From NCBI GenBank assembly GCA_025359105.1, contig JANYHK010000043.1:1-40211 (forward strand): a stretch of DNA of 40,211 bases. The letters are read 5' to 3'. The stretch's first letter is position 1, and each line of letters starts with the position of its first letter. The stretch is from Myxococcales bacterium (GTDB lineage: Bacteria > Myxococcota_A > Polyangia > Polyangiales > Polyangiaceae). The position numbers and the translations under genes are program-made. The notes under the pieces were generated by a model, which saw only the letters and a program-made list of their open reading frames with translations, was not told where the DNA came from and did no database searches. Shown here piece by piece: positions 33,565-40,211 of this stretch.

Positions 33565-36500
33565 GTGCGACGCCCTTCTTCCCGAGCCTCACGCGCGGCC
33601 TGGTGCTGGCTTCTCGCCAGCGGCCTGCTGCTTTCGGCTGCGCCCTTCGGAGGAGCGGCCCACGCGCAGGACTTCGATCCGCGTGGACGACACAAGCCTA
33701 CACCGAAGCCTGGCCCGGCCCCGAAGCCTGGCCCCGCGCGACCCGGACCAGGGCCCGGACCCGGGCCCGGAACCGCTCCCAAGCCGGGTCCGGACGCGGG
33801 AACGCAACCGGCTGTGCTCATCGAGCGCTACACGCGCATCGCCCTCACCCAGCCCGGCTCGCCGTTTCCTCTCCAGCGCCTGGCGCAGCTTTACCGCGAC
33901 AAGGACGGAAACCTCACGAGCCTCGTGAAGGACTTCGAGGCCCGCGCGGCGCGGGACGACGCCGACAAGTACGCCGCGACCGTCACGCTCGCGGGCGTCT
34001 ACAAGCTCGACGGACGACCCGACGACGCCATCAAGACCTACGAGCGCGCCATCGCCGCGAAGTCGACGGACGCCACGGCGCTCCTCGCCCTCGCGCGCCT
34101 GCTCCAGGATCGCGGCGACGTGCCCGGCGCGCGCGCGCGCTACGAGCAAGCGCTGGCGCTGCAGACGAAGGCCGCCGACAAGGAGCCGACGCTGCGGACG
34201 CTCGTGGGCCTCGCGCTCGACGGCAAGGACTGGGCGGCGGCCAAGGGGTTCCATCGCGAGCTCGCGAAGGCGCAAGCGACGCAGAGCTTCTTCGTCAACG
34301 CGGAGCTGGCGCGCGAGCTGTATGGCCGCGGCGAGTACGAGCGCGCAGAGGCCGAGTTCAAGGAGCTGGTGCAGTCCTCGCAAGGTGACAACCGCACGCT
34401 CGCGCCCGCGCTCAAGTGGCTCGGGCAAGCGCAGGCCAAGGCCCACAAGAACCAGGAGGCGCTCGCCACGCTCAAGCGCGCGCTCGCGGCGGCGGGGCAA
34501 GAGGCCGCCGTCCGCGCCGAGGTGTACGAGACGGTGGTCGAGATCTACCGCGCCGACCAGCAGCTGCCCGTCCTGGTGAAGCAGATCGAGGCGGAGCACC
34601 CGACGGACTTTGCGCGCCTCGCGCTCCTCGGTGCCCTTTACGAGGAGACGGGCGACGCCGTCAACGCGCTCGCGACGTACACCAAGGCGCTCCAGCAGAA
34701 CCCGCGTCAGATCGACCTGCGCCTGAAGATGATCCGGCTCATGCAGTCGCAGGGGGAGCTCGACAAGGCCATCGCCGAGTACGAGGGGCTCATCCGCGCG
34801 GCGCCGAACAACCCGACGTTCGTGTTCGAGCAGTGCGACGCGCTCATGCAGCGCGGCGATCGTACGCGCGCGCTCAGGCTGCTGAGCGAGCTCGAGACGC
34901 GCGCCACCGGCGACGAGGAGGTCCTGTCGCGCCTCGCCGATTTCTACGGGCGCATCGGAGAAGGGGACAAATCGCTGCGGGTGCTCACGCGCCTCACGCA
35001 GGTCGCCAGCAACGATCCGTCGCACCTGGTCGATCTCGGCGACCGCTACTTCCAGGACGGCAACCACCCGCTCGCCGTGCAGACGTGGAAGCGCATCCTC
35101 ACGTCCATCAACCCGCGGGCGCGCGCGCTGGCGGCGCTGGGCGACGTGTACCTCGAGCACGAGATGACGCAGGACGCCCTGCAGGCCTTCCGTGAGGCGG
35201 TGAGCCTCGAGCCGCAGAGCCTCGGGTACAAGAAGCAGCTCGCCTCCGCGCTCGAGCGTGCGCGCTCCTACCGCGAGGCGCGCGGGCTCTGGGAGGATCT
35301 CGCCGAGAAGGCGAAGGTCGTGAACGACAAGCTCCTCGCCCGCGAGGCGCGGTCGCGCGTCGTGGCGCTGTGGGGCATGGAGCACCTGCTCGAGCAGCAG
35401 GTCGCGCCGCTCACCGGACGGTTCTCGAAGGGCGACATCGAGGCCGGCCGCACGCTCGCCGAGGTGCAGCTGCACCTGCGCAAGTTGCCCGAGGCGGAGG
35501 CGACGCTGCGCAAGGTCGTCGAGCTCGCGCCCGGCGACGAGGGGAGCTACCTCGCGCTCGAGCGCGTGCTCGTGCAGGAAAACAAGCTCGATCAGGCCAT
35601 CTTGGTGCTCGAGAAGCTCGTCGTCGTGGAGCCGAAGCGCGCGCGCGAGCTCTACCAGCGCATGGCCGAGTACGCGACGCAGCTCTACAAGGACGACGAC
35701 GCCATCAAGTACGCCGCGCGCGCCGTGGAGCTGAACCCCGACGACGCCGAGGGGCACCGCCGGCTCGGCGAGCGCTACCGCGCGCGGCAGGACATCGAGC
35801 ACGCCATCGTGGAGTTCCGCGCCGCGATCGCCAAAAACGATCGCCTGTACGTCGTGTACTTCGAGCTCGCGGACCTGCTGCTGTCGCGCGGCGACGGCGA
35901 CGACGCCGATCGCCTCTTCCGCCGCGTCATCCGTGGCGCGCCGGACGAGGAGCTCGTCGCCCGCGCGGCCCGCCTGTCGATGCAGATCAACCTGGGAAAG
36001 GGGACGCTCGAGTCGCTCGAGCAAGACCTGCTGCCGCTGTCGATCGGCAACCCGCAGAAGAGCATCTACCGCCGGCTCCTCGTCGAGATCTACGGCAACC
36101 TCTCGTTCGGCCTCGTCCAGCGCGTGCGCCATGGCGCGGGGAAGGACGCCGAGGAGGCGCGCGCGGCCCTCGCACGCGTCGGGGCGCGCGCCGTCAAGCC
36201 GCTCCTCGACGCGCTCGCCGACGCCGACGCCGGCCAGCAGCGTGTCGCCATCGACGTGCTCGGCTACGTGCAGAACAAGAACGCCGGACCGTCGCTCTTC
36301 GTCTTCGCGACCGGCCCCGCCGACACCCAGCTGCGCACGCGCGCGATGCTGGCGTGCGGCGCGCTGCGCGATCCGGCGCTCCTCCCGAAGTACGAGGCGC
36401 TGCTCTTCCCGCACGAGACGAAGGACGTCGCCGCCGATGCGACGCCGAGCGACGCGGTGGCGGTGGCCGCGACCTGGGGCCTCGCGCGGATGGGGGACAA

Positions 36501-37728
36501 GCGCGCGCTGCCGCTCTTGCGCAAGCTCGTCCAGCGCGGGTCGTGGGACATGCGCGGCCTGGCGGTGCTGGGGCTCGGGCTGCAGAAGGACCGAGCGTCC
36601 ACCGCCGAGGTCGCGCAGATCGCGCGCGCGGTCGACGCCGGCAACGTCGCGCGCGCAGCGGCGGCGTACACGCTGGGCGAGCTCGACGCGGAGAAGGAGA
36701 CGGCGACGCTCCTCAACATCGCGGAGGCCTCCGATCCGCTGCCGCGCCAGATGGCGCTCCTCTCGCTGGCGCGGATGGCGGGTCCGAAGGGCGACCCTCC
36801 GGGTGGACGCGCGGCGCTCGGCGCGATGGCCGACGCGGTCTTCGCGGGCACCGACTCGGAGAACGCGCGGGCACGCGCCGGGGCGCAGGCGCTGCGGCGC
36901 GCAGGGAGCTCGTCGCTCATCCTGCTCGCGGCGCGCGGCGCGCGCGGTACGGCGAAGGAGCCACTCCCGGTGCCGGACGACGCGCTCGACGTCGAGGCGA
37001 CCCTCGAACAGCTGGTTCCGACAGGCTTCACCGACAAGGAGCGCGCGGCGGCGCTCGTGGAGTTTGCCGAGCCGCTGAAGCGCGCGGCCACCAGCGCCCT
37101 CTCCACCTCCCAGGAGCGCGCGCGCAGCGTCCTCGAGGCGATGAGCACGGGCGACGGAGCGTTCGAGCCGTTCGTCGGCGAAGGCGCGAGGCCAGAGACC
37201 GCCGCGGCGCAGGCCAAGGCGCGCGAAATCGCTGCGGCGCTCGAGCCGTTCATCGTTGCGGCGCTCGCCCGTCACCCCGATCCGCAGATGCGCACCAAGG
37301 CGATCGTGCTGCTCGCCCGCTCGCCCAGCGACGCGGCGACCGCGGCGGTTGTGCAGGCGGTGGGCGATCCCAGTGAGGCGGTCCAGCGAGTCGCGCTCGC
37401 GGCGATCGGCGCGCAGGGCGGAGCGCGGGCGATTGCCGCGGTGTCCAAGCTCCTCGCGACGCACGAGAACTGGGCGATGCGCGTGCTCGCTGCGCAGGCC
37501 ATGGGGCGCCTCGGCGTCGCCGGCAGCCACGACGCGGCGACGCAGGCCCTGAAGGAAGCGGCGTCCAAGGATCCCTATGCCCTCGTCCGCGAGGCCGCGC
37601 TCGTCGCGATCGCGACCTACGACGGCAAGGCCGCGCATGACGTCGCCACGCAGATGGCGCAGAAGGACGCCGAGCCGCGCGTGCGCGAGACCGCGCGCCA
37701 GATCGAGTCAGGGAAGCCCCGGCCCTGA
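33565..37728 (+). CDS. Large exported TPR and HEAT repeat protein
   Basis: A 1,387-residue protein with a signal peptide (cleavage at AHA-QD, about residue 34) and a Pro/Gly/Lys linker (about 42-78; PKPGPAPKPGP). About 20 TPR units follow from residue 85 to 830, such as TLAGVYKLDGRPDDAIKTYERAI and RRLGERYRARQDIEHAIVEFRAAI. The C-terminal part (about 850-1387) is HEAT/PBS-like repeats (VKPLLDALADADAGQQRVAIDVLG, VVQAVGDPSEAVQRVALAAIG, DPYALVREAALVAIATYDG). Such solenoids bind proteins and build complexes. No catalytic motif is seen. The start is GTG 33565. It is probably a periplasmic assembly scaffold; no partner is named by context. A stable hairpin follows 14 bases after the stop. Confidence 0.88.
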   Translation: MRRPSSRASRAAWCWLLASGLLLSAAPFGGAAHAQDFDPRGRHKPTPKPGPAPKPGPARPGPGPGPGPGTAPKPGPDAGTQPAVLIERYTRIALTQPGSPFPLQRLAQLYRDKDGNLTSLVKDFEARAARDDADKYAATVTLAGVYKLDGRPDDAIKTYERAIAAKSTDATALLALARLLQDRGDVPGARARYEQALALQTKAADKEPTLRTLVGLALDGKDWAAAKGFHRELAKAQATQSFFVNAELARELYGRGEYERAEAEFKELVQSSQGDNRTLAPALKWLGQAQAKAHKNQEALATLKRALAAAGQEAAVRAEVYETVVEIYRADQQLPVLVKQIEAEHPTDFARLALLGALYEETGDAVNALATYTKALQQNPRQIDLRLKMIRLMQSQGELDKAIAEYEGLIRAAPNNPTFVFEQCDALMQRGDRTRALRLLSELETRATGDEEVLSRLADFYGRIGEGDKSLRVLTRLTQVASNDPSHLVDLGDRYFQDGNHPLAVQTWKRILTSINPRARALAALGDVYLEHEMTQDALQAFREAVSLEPQSLGYKKQLASALERARSYREARGLWEDLAEKAKVVNDKLLAREARSRVVALWGMEHLLEQQVAPLTGRFSKGDIEAGRTLAEVQLHLRKLPEAEATLRKVVELAPGDEGSYLALERVLVQENKLDQAILVLEKLVVVEPKRARELYQRMAEYATQLYKDDDAIKYAARAVELNPDDAEGHRRLGERYRARQDIEHAIVEFRAAIAKNDRLYVVYFELADLLLSRGDGDDADRLFRRVIRGAPDEELVARAARLSMQINLGKGTLESLEQDLLPLSIGNPQKSIYRRLLVEIYGNLSFGLVQRVRHGAGKDAEEARAALARVGARAVKPLLDALADADAGQQRVAIDVLGYVQNKNAGPSLFVFATGPADTQLRTRAMLACGALRDPALLPKYEALLFPHETKDVAADATPSDAVAVAATWGLARMGDKRALPLLRKLVQRGSWDMRGLAVLGLGLQKDRASTAEVAQIARAVDAGNVARAAAAYTLGELDAEKETATLLNIAEASDPLPRQMALLSLARMAGPKGDPPGGRAALGAMADAVFAGTDSENARARAGAQALRRAGSSSLILLAARGARGTAKEPLPVPDDALDVEATLEQLVPTGFTDKERAAALVEFAEPLKRAATSALSTSQERARSVLEAMSTGDGAFEPFVGEGARPETAAAQAKAREIAAALEPFIVAALARHPDPQMRTKAIVLLARSPSDAATAAVVQAVGDPSEAVQRVALAAIGAQGGARAIAAVSKLLATHENWAMRVLAAQAMGRLGVAGSHDAATQALKEAASKDPYALVREAALVAIATYDGKAAHDVATQMAQKDAEPRVRETARQIESGKPRP

Positions 37729-37741
37729 TCTCGGTGGCGCG

Positions 37742-37778
37742 TAGAGCGACCGTCGTTTTTCATGGAACGGTTGCTCTA
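37742..37778 (+). terminator. Hairpin after TPR/HEAT gene
   Basis: TAGAGCGACCGT (37742-37753) and ACGGTTGCTCTA (37767-37778) form a 12-base stem with one G-U pair around a 13-base loop containing TTTTT. There is no T-run after the stem, so it is not a classical intrinsic terminator. It could end the upstream transcript, stabilise its 3' end, or act as an operator for the next gene. Confidence 0.5.
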
Positions 37779-37816
37779 GCTTCTGGTGGGTCGCGACCGT
37801 GTATCCTTCGATCCTG

Positions 37817-38298
37817 ATGCGCGCGTGGCTCGTGCCGATCGTCCTCCTCGCGACCGCGGCCTCGGCCGGTGGCTGCCGCGATCTGTCGCGCTTCTCGACC
37901 GGTGACGATCACTTCGAAGGCCCGGTGGTCCGCGGAAGCTTCGTCCGCGCCGGCATCGCCGAGGACACGAAGGTGTGCCTCCGGCTCGACATCGAGCACC
38001 TGCAAGACGCCCCCGGCACGCTCAGCTCCACCGACGGCCGCTTCGCCGCGACACCGCTGCGCCCTATCCCGCAGATCTGGCACGATCCGCTCTCCAGCCT
38101 CTCCTTCGGCGAGGGGCGGGTGAAGAACCTCGTCTACGCCGTCACGCCGAACGCCGACGCCGGCGATCCCCAGGACATCCTCGTGGTGGTGTCGCTCATG
38201 CAGAACGAAGACGTCGAGGTGCGCCTGATGCGGAGCGCGCCCGGCGGGAGCACCAACGCGATCTTCGGCGTCTTCACGCTCACGCGGCAGCGCGGGGC

Positions 38299-38311
<13 letters not shown>
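37817..38311 (+). CDS. Small lipoprotein of unknown function
   Basis: A 164-residue protein starting at ATG 37817 (an in-frame GTG at 37799 is the alternative). The leader MRAWLVPIVLLATAASAGGC is a good lipoprotein signal with Cys20. The mature part is mainly beta-strand (VRGSFVRAGIAEDTKVCLRLDI, RVKNLVYAVTPN, DILVVVSLMQNEDVEVRLM) with three further Cys, and has no known motif. Its last 13 bases overlap the start of tsaD, so the two are probably co-translated even though their roles look unrelated. Confidence 0.75.
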
Positions 38312-39354
<1,043 letters not shown>

Positions 39355-39366
39355 GGCAAGCGCCGC

Positions 39367-39389
39367 CGCCGCGAACGCCGAACGCGGCG
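39367..39389 (+). terminator. Hairpin after tsaD
   Basis: CGCCGCG and CGCGGCG pair as a 7-base stem around the 9-base loop AACGCCGAA, starting 12 bases after the tsaD stop. No T-run follows, so termination is only possible, not shown. Confidence 0.35.
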
Positions 39390-39434
39390 AAGGAGAGGCG
39401 AGCCCACCAAGCCTTTACCGAGTACGATCGGCGC

Positions 39435-40076
39435 GTGCGACGGCGGGCCCGCATTCTGGGATTGACGCTCGGCGGCTGCGCTGCCGCGCTGATCGCTCAG
39501 GGCTGCACTGTGTGCATCCATGGCCGGAACTGGCCCTTCAAGGTCGGGACGGATCCTGACGCGCTCGGCGTCGCGATGCGGCCGGTGCCGGCGACGATCG
39601 CCGAGCTCATCGCCATTCCCCACGTCGAACGGCCGCCTGGGATGCGCCGCATCGCCCCCGCGGAGCTGCGTACCTACACGCTGCGCGATGTGACGCTGCG
39701 CTCGTTCCAGCGCGCGCCGGATGGCGACGTCCACATGGTCCTCGCCGACGCGGAAGGGCGCACGATGATCGCCGAGGTGACGCCGCCGGGGTGCACGCCG
39801 GCGCCCAGCCCGTGGCGCGATCGGATCGTCGAGGTGCGCGCCGCCGTCGACGGCGTCATCGGGCAGTCGGTCATCGGCTGGGGTCACCGGACCATCTCGA
39901 TGACGGGCGTAGGATACATGGATTCGCTCCACGGCCAGCCCGGCGTGGCACCGAACGGCATGGAGATCCATCCGGTGCTCGCGATCTGCTTCGGCGCGGG
40001 CTGCGCGCTGCCCGACATCGCGCCGACGACGCCTTCAGGTACGGCACGCACAGCCTCGGCCACCTGCTCGGACTAG
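39435..40076 (+). CDS. Conserved secreted protein (family with ITGVGFFDFLHGQTGVAPN-type motif)
   Basis: A 213-residue protein starting at GTG 39435 with a basic N-terminus, hydrophobic core and QGC that may be a lipobox. The mature part contains AELRTYTLRDVTLRSF, VHMVLADAEGRTMIAEV, and near the end MTGVGYMDSLHGQPGVAPNG followed by EIHPVL. This closing motif is the hallmark of a widespread but uncharacterised bacterial secreted family (from memory), where it often closes the protein. Here about 30 further residues rich in Cys, Thr, Ser and Ala follow. Function unknown. A putative transposase starts 56 bases after the stop, so the last part could have been altered by the insertion. Confidence 0.7.
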   Translation: MRRRARILGLTLGGCAAALIAQGCTVCIHGRNWPFKVGTDPDALGVAMRPVPATIAELIAIPHVERPPGMRRIAPAELRTYTLRDVTLRSFQRAPDGDVHMVLADAEGRTMIAEVTPPGCTPAPSPWRDRIVEVRAAVDGVIGQSVIGWGHRTISMTGVGYMDSLHGQPGVAPNGMEIHPVLAICFGAGCALPDIAPTTPSGTARTASATCSD

Positions 40077-40132
40077 CACTACTTCGCCACATTTGTCTTT
40101 CCATCCCGGCGCGTCTGATTTAATGGCGAGGG

Positions 40133-40211
40133 ATGAAGCGCACGCCTGCGTGGACGAAGCGTCTCGACCTATGGCTCAGTCCGTTTCTCGACGTGTTGGG
40201 CGACAAGCGTC
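40133..40211 (+). CDS. Start of putative IS701-type transposase, cut by window end
   Basis: The last 79 bases encode MKRTPAWTKRLDLWLSPF and then LDVLGDKR before the window ends. In IS701-family DDE transposases the N-terminus reads like this, with a Trp and Leu-rich helix followed by LG-K(R)-type residues. A GAGGG lies directly before the ATG. The insertion end should lie between 40077 and 40132, but I could not identify an inverted repeat. Only 26 codons are visible, so the family call is tentative. Confidence 0.45.
   Translation, partial: MKRTPAWTKRLDLWLSPFLDVLGDKR

Noticed and set aside
33589-37638. Open frame of over 1,300 codons opposite the TPR/HEAT gene
   Set aside because: Low-complexity Arg/Leu/Glu composition, no motifs, and the plus strand encodes clear TPR and HEAT repeats.

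Overview
The window is about 40 kb of very GC-rich DNA with a clear myxobacterial (Myxococcota, probably Polyangiales-like) character. This rests on Hanks-type Ser/Thr kinases with the HRDVSPQN catalytic loop, many signal-peptide and lipobox proteins, cysteine-rich lipoproteins with DPKNCGGCG-type repeats, Gly-Ser-Thr linkers, a C-terminal MYXO-CTERM-like tail and a Bacillus-type succinate dehydrogenase. The species call is inference. I saw no tRNA, rRNA or CRISPR array.

Region 1 (1-20 kb) is mostly intact. It opens with a decayed sensor kinase, then a pirin (+). The sdhC-sdhA-sdhB operon (-) follows, with a small outer-membrane barrel gene 10 bases behind it. Divergent from sdhC by 24 bases is an LpoA-like lipoprotein, followed by a membrane Ser/Thr kinase and a catalase-fold lipoprotein. 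Facing these on the minus strand are a phosphoesterase-family lipoprotein, a possibly truncated barrel protein, and a run of a 6-TM Ser/Thr kinase, an orphan SdhC paralogue and two tandem GH13 amylase lipoproteins (the last two overlap by ATGA).

Region 2 (20-27.5 kb) is an accessory, decaying zone. It holds a compact TraB/GumN-like membrane protein, a trypsin-like gene whose catalytic Ser lies in another frame from its His and Asp, and two cysteine-rich lipoproteins. It also holds C-terminal remnants of an O-methyltransferase and a beta-lactamase-family hydrolase, an S1 homologue lacking catalytic His and Ser, and an AraC-type regulator.

Region 3 (27.5-40.2 kb) is intact again. It has a secreted alpha/beta hydrolase paired with a membrane-anchored beta-sandwich protein, a second phosphoesterase-family lipoprotein with a GTSG linker, an AidB-like acyl-CoA dehydrogenase, and a 1,387-residue exported TPR plus HEAT protein. 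A small lipoprotein overlapping tsaD and a conserved secreted family protein follow. The last 79 bases look like the start of an IS701-type transposase.

The observations most worth a second look are the -1/+1 frameshift pair around GDSGG, the triad-dead S1 protein with both a lipobox and a MYXO-CTERM-like tail, the orphan SdhC paralogue beside amylases and a 6-TM kinase, and a palindrome of the form GCGCA(A)GTTGCGC about 100 bases upstream of two unlinked genes.
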